Shown here in pieces: positions 38,001 to 50,300 of a stretch of DNA of 64,000 nt. The notes under the pieces were generated by a model. It was not told the origin of the DNA. It saw only the letters and a list, made by a program, of their open reading frames with translations, and did no database searches. The stretch covers positions 93,516,904 to 93,580,903 of the forward strand of contig NC_030678.2 of the NCBI RefSeq assembly GCF_000004195.4, given 5' to 3'. The translations under genes and the position numbers were made by a program. Source of the stretch: Xenopus tropicalis. Lineage: Eukaryota; Chordata; Amphibia; Anura; Pipidae. Each line of letters begins with the position of its first letter. The first letter of the stretch is position 1.

Positions 38001-41000
38001 AGGCAAGGATGTGCCATTATTATGTTGAATGTAAATAAAGTAATTATAGCAGCTTGTAGTACTGATATGCTGTATAGGCAATACATACACAGGATACAAA
38101 AGACAAAGATGTCATCGCTGAATAAGAGGAATAGACAGCATGATAAATATCCTTTTAAAGGCATCACTGCTCATCTATACAGATTGGTACACAATAATAA
38201 AATACAGAGAACTTGAACTCCTCTTTTTATATTGCAGAACTAATAATTGAATTTGCACCTTTCTTCATCATTCATTTGCAGATATTATGCAAGTTAAGAC
38301 TTCACCTGACGAAATATTAAATATAGCATTTAAAGGAAAAATAATGGATCAATGGAAAAAACTAATTCTGTAGGCTATTATGAACAGTATATTGTGCTGG
38401 TTTAACTTTGGGCTTAAACTGAATGAGTCGGCAAAAATGGCCACTGGGAACTCCCTATAGATCCTATCAGGTCTCTGGCCCTGTTTCAAATGAAGGGTGG
38501 GTGCGTCCTAACAGTCCCTGCCAGAAGCACAGCAGGAGGGGGATAGCCAATCACAGCCTTGCACTCACAAAAGCAAAGACAGGCTTCAGTTCCCTATCAG
38601 GTCTGCCTAGTTGCTGATTGGTTCCTATCCTACAGTGCCGTGAACTGAGAGCCGCCGGCTCCCCTGCAATTCAGCCAGCAGGAAGTGGAACAGATGGGTG
38701 GGACTTGAAAGATTTTGGTGGAATTTCTCAATAAATAAGTCCAAAACACAACTTTTTTTTAAGCACAATCCTTCTATATTTAGAGGAGTATAATTCACTG
38801 GTATATTCTTAATTTTTATATGATATGTCTCCTTTAAAAACTTAAGCGGCTTAAAGTGAAAGGGTTTTTATTGGTAGCTCATCACATATTTTGACAACTA
38901 TTACTGCACAGACAGTTAATCTGGGCTGCGCCTTGTTCATGAAATATATCTTTTATGAAAGTTGTCAGTAGCTTAGGAATAGGCAGGTAAAGACCTAGGC
39001 TTTAAACTGATGTTTCCCTAAAATGTAGAATGATTTGTTGAGCCTTTTGCCTTCAGAGCTCTCGGGGTGTGCTTCACAGTTGCCCACTGCACATTATTCT
39101 ACAAGTATTGTCAATGACTTTACTGTCTTTTCTGGGAAGGAAACCGTTAACTAAATGTCAGTGGGTTGCTCAGTATGGAGCCATAATATTTTATATTTCT
39201 CTTTCCTTATTTGTTGCATTCCCTCCAAGCAGTGCGCGTAACAGCAGTGTACACAAACACTTGTCAACCACACAGAAAACTTTGTATGCAGGCTCACAGT
39301 ACTCACTGCTCTGCACACACAGTTTTAAAATTCACACAGAAATTGATTTTTGCACTTAGGTGGCACATGAAATGAGAATAAATGCTTCTCTGGGGGATTT
39401 AGGTACAGAATCCCTGGCTGTCTTAAGAATTGGTTGTATTTAGAATTAATGTATGCTGATTCTGTTTGTGTTTTTTTCCTAGCTGGGAAGTGACCTTGGT
39501 GGCGGCATTGGTGGGAGTCCAGCGGTAAGTGCATTTAAAATGCATGGTCACACAGTACTTATGCCTCCATGTTCCCTTCAATACAAATTTGATGTCAGGA
39601 ACAGTTGTACAGAATGTCAAAGAAACCACAGTATGTACAGGAAAGCAAGAACAAACAGGAAAATCTAAAAGTGCCATAGTAATTTGATCATTGTATAAAT
39701 ATAGAACATATATTAAACAGAACAGGACTAATGCTTCTAAGTTAAATTCCTTAGATCACAGAGCATTATTATATTGGTTCCCCATTTGTAGGTCCATTCC
39801 AGCTTGGGTTTTTGTTTTAATGTAGAATAACACTAAGTAACCGTGGCCAGAAGTACAGACAAGTAAGCACTAAACTAGAATACTGCACAGAAAATGTATT
39901 AAAATTGCAAGGACTAACGTTGCCCTTAAATTATAGGAAGGCCATATAACTCAGCAGGTTACAGCATGTGTCAGTATACCTTACTACTGTCCATGACCAC
40001 CTCAACTCTCCCTTGTAAGAGCTTTCCAGTGGAGAACAATGGTTTACTTAAAGTGCTGCCTAGAAAGCATTGCTATTCATATAAACGAGTTGCTAAAAGG
40101 AAGGTATCTGTTCTGCAGGTAAAAAGATGAGGCATTAAACTGTACAGAGCTATTTGCAATTCTTTGAACTGAAAAAAATATAAACTCCCTGAGGTTCATT
40201 TAGTTATATTATAACGTAGTTGGAGCAGAGTTAAAGTAAACTTTAACTCAAAAAATGTTCATTCTTTGTATTTGTAAGTAACCGCACAGCGCATGAGAAA
40301 GCTGTAATCTACACCCAATTGGCAGTTATAAGGTTGTTTTGCTATTTTGTTGTATCCCAGGTTGGGCAAACCTTCATTCCCTCCTCCGTTCCAGCAACAT
40401 TTGCTCCGTCCCCTACACCAGCGGTGGTTAGCAGTGGACTGAATGATTTGTTTGAACTGTCTTCTGGTATTGGGATGGCGCCTGGAGGATATGTATCACA
40501 AAAAGCTGTATGTTGGTTCTATACATTTATTTCTGTAGACTGTTACTGAGCAGTATTGTTATTGGCTGTATAGCAAATAAACATGCAATCTAACTAGATG
40601 AAGCTGCCCAGTTGTATTCCCTCTCTGCCTCAGTACATTTCTCATTCCAGAAACCTGTTTTCCAATGCCTACCAATCTTTCCCAGTCCCCAGCTGATCAC
40701 ACTCCTATTTACTTTTGTTCCTCCTTATACTTTGCTACAGTCTTAGCTGTCAGACCAGAATAGTTAAGGCTAATGCCAAAAGGGCCTGATTCTCAACCTG
40801 TGGAAAAACACAGGCCTAGAATCAGCCCCTACACTGGCATCAATTTTTCCCTGTGCCTCCACCGGGAAGCCGACATTATGTTTATCCACAGGCCAAGAAT
40901 TGGCCCTGTGTGGCATTAGCCTTAGATATAAACATAAAGTGGCGGTGGTGGTAAAACCAGTAAAATTCTGCATTTGGTTTATAATCTGCTTTGAAAAAAG

Positions 41001-44000
41001 TTTTTTTATAAATAAGCCCACACTTTCATAGAATATAACAAGAAAATTCTTTATGACAAAATTATTTTGGTACTGTCATTATGCTTTCTGTAAAACACTG
41101 GGAATCTTCAGATGTACTGAAGCACATAAAAGCAGGTTGTATTGTATATTTGCAAATTCACAGGCCTACACTTATTTCAAAGCAGTCTGAGCTAATTTAA
41201 AGTGCATTTAACTACCTTCTGAGTGCAGATCTATGTTGTATGGCTGTGTATTTTTGGAAGAAATAAATTCTAATTATATTTATTGAATTGCAGTTAATGC
41301 ATTTACAGCTATTGGTACACACTGCTGGTAAATGTATGAGGGTTTATGAACTTGTGATGTAAATAATACCTCTTAAAACTCATGGTTCCCTGGAATTTTT
41401 CTCCCAGGTCTGGTTACCTGCTGTAAAAGCCAAAGGCTTGGAGATCTCTGGTACATTCTCCCACAGGCAAGCACACATCTACATGGATATGAGTTTCACC
41501 AACAAAGCTTTGCAGCACATGACTGACTTTGCAATACAGTTTAATAAGAACAGGTAAGACACTTAGAATTTTTTATTATCTGTTATGTATATAGGGCTAC
41601 CATGTTTATGCAGTGCTTTACACGGATTGTTTGTCATTCATATCTGTCCCTGCCCCTGTGTATAAGCTTATAGCCTACGGTCCCTCATCACATTCACCCA
41701 CAAAGATTAGCTTCTAGATCAGTCCACTGGGTTCTTCAGAATTGCAGTCATTTTTCATATTTTATTACTTTATCTTTCTGGGCTCTTTGTTTCCTTGTGT
41801 CCAATTCTATATGCCCCATGGCATATAAATAAAATATAATACAGATATAATGTTAATATTTAACAATATTGTTAGAAAAGGACAAACATATGAGAAATCC
41901 ACCCAATGGTAACTGATCATTCTTACTAATGCTTCTTCCCATGAAATATTCACATTTAAATAACATTTAGCATAAATGAACTGTTCTGTAGATCTCTGAT
42001 CTGTGAGCCAGTTTTGAAGTATTTATAAAACACTGATATTTAACACAAAATTGTACAGTTCTGAAGGGGCATTTCAGTACATGCAAACTAGGAACAAATA
42101 TTGACTAATATAAAGGGTAAAGAAGACCCACAAAGATTGTGGGAAAGAGGACAGACAAACATTTGCATGTTCTGTTTAGTTGAGACTGGACCACTGCTTT
42201 TCTTGCCTACCTTAATAGGTGTTGTGATAGATTCATTTTCTTAATGTAATGTCAACTGAAGGTTGCTGTATGCGTGGACCCTGGACAGTTGGATTATGAA
42301 GCACACATTATGTCATCTAATTGGCTGATTTACATTCTCTGTGTAGTGCACTGCTTTTCACAGTCTAGCCACTTTTATCCCATGCTTTGGTACTTGTACT
42401 ACATGGAAGCAGTTGGATTTTGGCTGTATAGCCACTGTAGGGCAGAGTGGTGAGAACCACTTGCTTTCCCTAGTGCTTTATTTACTGCAGGTTCTGAGCT
42501 GTTTTCTGTAGCATGCCGACTTCTCAGCACATTTTGGTACAGTAGTTGGCTTAAAGGAGAAGGATTTTACTGCCAATAGATTCACCATATTAGTGCCACC
42601 TAGAACACTATTTATTCTGCAGAAAGCATTACCATACCTGAGTAAAGAGCCTTATGGGATGAGGAATCAGGAGAGGGGCGAGAGAAGAGAACGGCGCTGA
42701 CTCTAAAGTCAGATACCAGAAGAACATATTTACAAAAAAGGAGACAAGAAATACTGTGTTTCTTTTGATAGAGGACTATCTGTATTTACATAGACATTTC
42801 TGTTAAAGCTTAATTAGTTTTAACCTTTCCTTCTCCTCTAAGGAATGTTACCCTAATAATTATTTCATGGCATTTGGACTGTTCAGAAGTGTCTAATTTC
42901 TTTCTATTTTCCCTTAGCTTTGGTGTCATTCCCAGTGCCCCTCTGGCGATTCATACTCCCCTCATGCCCAACCAAAGTATTGACATTTCTCTTCCTCTAA
43001 ACACCCTTGGGCCTGTTATGAAAATGGAGCCCCTTAACAATCTCCAGGTAATATATATCTCTTTTTTTACATTACAGTAGTGGTTGTGATCATGAAGTTA
43101 ATTAGTAGGGGCTGAAGATCTTTATTACCATTCATAACATAAACAGTGTGTGCGTGCATGTATGCAAATGTTTGTGGATAGATGATATTTAACTTGGGAT
43201 TTAAATAGCTTCTGTAGAATTAATAAAAGTTTTTCATGGAAACCCAGGACCAGGACGAATCATGATTTTTAAAACAATGGAGTTGCCACTTTAAATTGCC
43301 GCAACAAAAACCTTTAAGACCATGGATTTTATCACCTATGTAGTGGCATCCAACATTTTTGCATACCAGCCAACACTTTGCTCATAAGCTTGATTGTATT
43401 GAAGTTATGATGGGGGGACATGTCATAAAAATCATGTTTCGGTTGTCAGACAACCCTGACCTACATTACTGCCCAACAACAACCTTGGTAGAGCCAGATA
43501 GCAGTAGACACAACAATAAAGAACTGTAATATGTGTATAAAGCCGAGGCTGACATTAATTGAAGCAAATTTACTGAATATCCATTTAGAAATCTATGTAT
43601 TCTCATAGATCCACTTGCTTACTCTATTGATTTTTACTGAGGCATCTACAGAAATCAAGTACCCATGACAGACCTGCAACTCTATTATTGCTTTTTATTT
43701 ATATTATAGCTTTTACAGTTTGAGACAAAATTTGTATTCGTTGTTTTTTTGGGATTTGATTTTGCAGCCTAGATTGTATGCCTTTTTTTAAACCTACATT
43801 TTATGTATATCTTTCGAAATTCATAAGCTACTGGGGGGTCCTTTATAAACATTGGGCATATTTGCACCTAGGCATTAACCCATGACAACCAATCAGATGA
43901 TTTTTTTCAGTGTTTAACCTGTAGCTGGCTATAAAAACATAATAACTGATAGGTTGCTATGGGTTACTGCTGAGGTGCAGATTTGCCTAGTGTCCATACA

Positions 44001-47000
44001 TGTAGTGGTGCTCCTTCTGCTTATAGATGAAATGTATAACTCCAGTCAACTAATAAAGAGCACTTTATTGGTGCTGAGATCTTTATAAATAAGACCCACT
44101 GTCTGTCTAAGGTGAAATTAGAATAATCACACATCACTTATTCTGGCTAATTATGCTTTAAAAAGAAAGCAAAGATGCTACTGGTGTATAATCTAGGTCT
44201 GCAGCTACATACTGTTATTAGTAACTTAGACCTGAGGTGTTTAATTTACAGTTTATTAGATAAGGAGTGGGGGCACAACACTGTCTCCTTGACCTCTAAC
44301 ACTTCTGTAAAAGTATCCCCAAATAAAGAAGTATTATAGGGAAGATGTTTTTTTAAAGAAGATGACATTTATTTACATGGATATTGATTAATGCATGTTG
44401 AATGCATGTTACTTTTGGAGCACTGCTGTACTGTACATGGGTGTGGAATAAAACAGAACCATAGCACACTTTCATATAACTCAGTGGATAGGAGATGTGT
44501 CATTGAAGCTGCCACTTGATGTACTATAATTCAGTTAGATGTAGCTAGAAAATTGACTTGGCTAAGGCCATACTGAGGCAGTGTCCTGTCTCTTGGGTAT
44601 TAGCTGGCTGTCAGGGTTTCTTTTATTTATGAGTACTCTGGGGAGCACATCAAAAGCTGCTTTCTAAGTATAGTTTGGATGGAGTTAGCAGTGTATTCAG
44701 AGTAAATGCTAAATCAAGCAAGCTTCAGGACATTTCTTATCTAAACACATATATGTACACGTGACCCCAGAAGGTTATGTAATGTTTATATTTATTAGCC
44801 AATAGTTGTATCATAGTGCAAACATATGATGCGTCAAAAAGAACCTACACACAATACATTTGGATTCTAGCACACACAAAAATACTCAACTGTAATTAAA
44901 AAGCCATCCACTTATTTATAAAACTGTAGACAGTTGTTGGTTTTGTGCATGTAGCTGAGAAGGTGAATTCTAAAAGACTGAAAGGCTGCTTTGAACGTGT
45001 TAATGGCTGTTGTGAAGCCTGTACATTAGGTTAGGGATTGCTGTGAACCTGCCATAATTCTTACGTTTCACACTACTCTTTTGTGTATTCTAGGTGGCTG
45101 TGAAAAATAACATCGACGTGTTCTACTTCAGTTGTCTTATCCCTCTACATGTGCTCTTTGTGGAGGATGGCAAAATGGGTAAGGAAAGATCTGATATGTA
45201 AGGTTTAAAGGGACTTCTTCTGTAGGGTGCACATCAGTTTGCAATATTGTAAATTTATCATCGTTTGTTTGGTATTGCATCAATTTCTATTATATTGTAC
45301 AGCCTATTGTAATGGAGCGTGGTATATTCTGCTCAACTGTAATGATTGTGTTAGTGTCCTCACTAGCTGCTACCTTCTCTACCAAGGACTTGATTGGAGT
45401 TTAAAACTCAACAGAGGAGCTATAAAAAGGTATGGCAGCAGCGCTTAGAGATTATAGCCAAGATTTATTGGATTGTATCCTGTGCTGAAGGACATCTTAA
45501 AGTTCAACAGCTAGAAAAAGCTGTAAAATGTCCCTAGTAGTAATTTATCCTAATGGATTCCTAGTGTAACAATGCCAGTGGTTAAATCATGACTTATGAC
45601 AACAGAACCTCTTGCATCTCTTGGACTGTATGTAAAAATCCTGTTATGTGCAAATGAAAAGCATGTTATTCATTATGTCTACCTTCTTTACTGACACTGG
45701 AATTTTTGCTCTGTTGGCTTGTGCCATCTATACCAATGGTATTCCTGTTTAGAAAATGAATTAAAAAGAGCTTATAAGGCACAGATCCCACATAAGTCCG
45801 AACTCTATTCCTTGAGGTTCCTCTCTCCATGTTAGCGACCCTCACTCCTAGTTTTCCAGAGTCCCTCAAAGGTCCTGGGAGTGGAGTTCTTTGTGTCTTG
45901 CACACAACACAGAGGATGCCTTTACCATTAAATGGCTTCTTCCTAAGCAATGGCACCTTGTATTTTCAAAATTGTAAAGCATAATTGGCATTCTTGCCCT
46001 CTAGCTTTATTGTCCATTTACAAAGTCCACAGGAGAAACATCTTTTATTTTTCTCTTACTAACTCTTCTATTGTCCTTTTGCACCATCCCAAATGCTTTT
46101 TACTTATAATAAACAGGTAAATGAATTGCTTTTAAAAACATCAACCAAAGAGAAATATGTTGCTAAAATAAAGGGAAACCCATTTTAAAAAACTGTTACT
46201 CCTGTAAAAATGCTCTCAAATTATAATCTGTCCATCAACTCTTTTTTTAATGTAGTGTTTATTATATCTCCCCCCCCCCCCCCCATTCCAATCTGGGGTT
46301 ATAGATTCTATACCATAACATTTTATGTATAGATGGTTGGTCTGAGAGCAGTCAGTCTGTAGCCTGAATAGGCCACATTTGCCTTTCTTATAGTTTAGTG
46401 AATGTTTTCCCTTATTAACTAGTATGAGCATTTTCTTTATATAATAAATATGCATGTGTTGTCTCATAGAACGTCAAGTCTTCCTGGCCACATGGAAGGA
46501 CATCCCCAATGAGAATGAGCTGCAGTTTCAGATCAAAGATTGCCATTTGAATGCAGGTAAGAAAGTCCAATAAAGCAGGTTTTGCGTTGGCTTACTTCTA
46601 AAATGTTTTTTTGGTTTTTTTTTTATGAATTTTGGATGTTTGCTCCCCTTTTATGGAGAGAGTGAGCAGCACTAAATAGTGGTAGGACTCTTGCCACGCT
46701 ATCCTTTTTACATAAGCTCACTTACTAATGTAAGCTTTAGGGTTAACACAGTACACAAGCCAATATGATGACAGGTCAGACTAGCATATTTAGGGGTTAA
46801 ATAAACTTGCATAATCGGGGTAACCTTGAGTTTCTGCTATGGACGACACAGATTTTGTAGCTATGACGTGTTCCCCACTTGGATTCCTTTGATCAGACCT
46901 CACTGACATATTCACATGGGAACAATATATATATGAAGGCAGAGTGGCCATGAGCTGCTGTTCTTACCATTTTTCACTGTGATGACTATTTAGCAGCTGC

Positions 47001-47301
47001 CTGCAAGGGAACTGGATGTTCTATTGTCTAAGTCTGTGCCAGAAGGGAATTCTGCTGAGACCATAGGTGAAACTCAGAGGGTTTACAGATTAGGTTTAGG
47101 TTTTTTTTGTAAATTGCTTTAGCCATTTCAGTAGAATAAGTAAGACTGGCCTTATCTATTCTGCTCATTTTTCTGCCAGCAATGATTTATTAGTTGCTTT
47201 ATTATCCATATGATTTGCTAGTATGGACACTATTTTCAAAAATACTATACTAATACACAGTTGTTCTGTGTTAGGATATTGGTAAATAATATTAGAAATA
47301 A

Positions 47302-47383
<82 letters not shown>

Positions 47384-50300
47384 AAGGGGCACTTTGCAGA
47401 GAATGTTTATTCAAGGGTATAATGCCCTCTCCCAGTGAATTCGCTTTGTAATTTCCCAGAGTACATTAACCTGCTCTTTGTGTTTTTGTGCTGTTTGAGA
47501 AAACCCATGCACACAGGGGGGAAACATACAGACCATATGGAATTGGTTGGGACTTAGTACCCCAGTGCTGGGTAACACAGCCAGATGATGTAGAGGGCCT
47601 TACCTGAAAGGTCTGTGTCTTAATAGTGTTTGTGGAAGGCAGCATGATATTTGGGCAGGTATATGTAATACTCGGTTCGGGATTCGGCCGAATCCAGGCG
47701 TTCTTTTTAAGGATTTGGTTTCGGCCGGGTCTGCGGTCCCGGACAAACCAAATCTGAATCCTAAATAGCATACATTTGCATATGCTAATTAGAATTCGGA
47801 AAAGGGGCCGTGGAAAAAAAATTTGGCGCGCGCACCTCGATTTTTAACCCCTTGCAATCCTAATGAAGTACATCATGTATAGCTGCTTCTGTCTAAATGC
47901 TAATGCTTGACACCAAGCCTTGCATAACCTTGATGTAGTGACCCACAGCAGGGCAGTGGTTAAAGTGTAAATGGCACAGAGAGCCAAGGGGTCATTCCCC
48001 ATTTCATTTGTTCCCCCCGGGGAGTGCCTTTTGCTTCTTGCCTCTGGAGAAAGAAGCCCAGGTGATATCCTGAGAAGCACAGGGAGCCAATAGCCAAAGC
48101 CAATACTGTGCATTAACAGTGATCTAGTTATTCCATGTATCCCTAGTGATTATCTTAGCCCCCTGCACTCACACACCCAGGCCACCTATCCCCCCAGCCC
48201 TTGTCTCTCTCCTCCTGCAAAGAGATGGGGATAACATTTTGGAGAGCATTGCTCTTGATTTCAGTTCAGCAGCCTAGCACTGAGAGTGATGCTTGCTAAA
48301 AATAGCACCGGGTCATGTGACCATCTGCAGGAATAACATTGTGTGAGATGGAACGTTAACCCATAGGTGCCTGGGGAATACCACTGATTGCTGCAGCTAA
48401 AAGCACAACAAAGCGCAATATTCGCTGTAGCAGATCACTGAAGAGTGCGTGTCATTATTTCCCAACATAAGCAAATCAAATCTTTCTGCATTCAGTGTAT
48501 TCAGCACTTATTATTTCGCAACATAAGAAGCAAATCAAATTTTTCTGCATTCAGTGTATTCAGCGCTGTGTGTTATACATCAGCGCCGTGATGCTTTAGC
48601 TGTCTGTAACATCTGTGTGCCCGTGGCAGGGGGAATGACACGGCCTGGTAGTATCTCCTTGGAAATGCTGGCCTGGCTCTTACAGTCTGGATATGTGCAG
48701 ACATCTGCTTTATCTGCCTATGGCACTCGCTTGCCCAGCCATGTGAAAGATACTTAGTAAATGGGAACATGTTTCCTTTTAAAGGGAAAGTACATCCTAA
48801 GCTAGCTGTACTGAAATGATGTGACAAAACACCTCACAGGTGTAGTGTTTTGCTTCACTAAATAGTCCTATTGCTAAAACTCAGCCCACAACACTGCTAT
48901 TAAGCTATTATTTCTGTTCCGTTACATTTTGATTTTTATGGCTTTCATATTCCTCCCTTATTATACTCCCCATATTAGTATGTAGTAAAACCAAAAAGGA
49001 CTTTTGTATTTAATGATAATGGTATTAGAATTGTGCTTTTGTTGCACTGTAGAAACCATCACGTGTATCTGTGGTTATTCCAACATGCTCTTTAACATGA
49101 GAGCAATTTCTGTTCTATTGTTATGTGCCCTTTGCTGTTATACTTGAATAATCATTTTTTTTTTCTCCAAGCAAAGTATGGCAATTGGCACTGCACTGAT
49201 TGGTTTGACAATCATGAAAGCAAATCTAGCAAATGAACCGTGTTCTATACATTCCCCTGCTTAAATAGGAGAGGCTTGTATTTCCTATTTAGGAATTTGT
49301 ATCTCCCTTATTTTATGTAAATGCAAGCTTTTGAAGTAGTTTCTAGATTTCTCATCAGTAAATTTTGGGATATTTGTCTATACCTATGCACCGAGAAAGC
49401 CATGTAAGAGGTAACCACTCTGACTTTGTAATAGTTAAGTAAGTGGATAAGGGCTGTATACAGCACGGGGACAAAGATGTTCTCTCTGCACACTGTCTGT
49501 ATTCACTGTATACAGTGGCACTGACAATAGTCTTTGCTCTTACACAGCTTGTACAGCAATAATGCAACAAACAGAACACACAGGAGAGCACAGCTGTCAC
49601 CATAGAATTTGTCCTGAATGTGTCTTTTTGGAAGCTGCCACTCTAGTTATAAAATCTTCCCCATAGACTTCAGTGAACTGGAATGTAGTGTGCAAAAACA
49701 GTGCCTTCTAGGCTATATTAATCCGTTGCATAAACCTCTCAAACATAGGGATACCAGGGTTAGTTAGGGTGCTGGCTGGTGGGCCCCTGATATCGGGTTC
49801 TCTGGTGGGCCCCTGATATCGGGTTCTCTGGTGGGCCCCTGATATCGGGTTCTCTGGTGGGCCCCTGATATCGGGTTCTCTGGTGGGCCCCTGATATCGG
49901 GTTCTCTGGTGGGCCCCTGATATCGGGTTCTCTGGTGGGCCCCTGATATCGGGTTCTCTGGTGGGCCCTTATAGTCCCACTCCGACACTGTGTCCATTGA
50001 CTTCAATTCATTTTGCAAGTTTTTACGTTTTTCTCTTCAAAAAAATTTATGAAAAGGCAAAAATTAGAGGAGTAGATTGAAGTCAATCGGCATTTTTTGC
50101 CATGTTTTTTTTTCATACAAAATGTATTTGAGTCAATGGCCGTTTCGCTGATCATTAGTGCCCTTCTTTTAAATGCACTCTTTGTCATTACACCCCTTGT
50201 CTTTAGACGTCTAAATGAAAGTTATACTATATCTATTAACTAAGTGATCTGTTTCTTTTGGTATAGACACAGTTTCCAGCAAGCTTCAGAATAACAATGT

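Larger units (their letters stand above)
46557..50266. other. AP2B1 intron 19
   Basis: Holds a (TA)n tract (47306-47379), a repeat with attcggccgaatcc (47665-47770), a duplicated ~68-bp segment (48465-48565, caaatcaaat.tttctgcatt) and the 26-bp tandem array at 49776-49970. No exon recognised. Confidence 0.6.

Noticed and set aside
47165..47392. Open frame with Ile-Tyr repeat
   Set aside because: Translation of the (TA)n at 47306-47379.
49764..50018. CRISPR-like array or repeat protein
   Set aside because: Units are contiguous 26-bp copies without unique spacers, in a vertebrate intron; the peptide repeats only because of the array.
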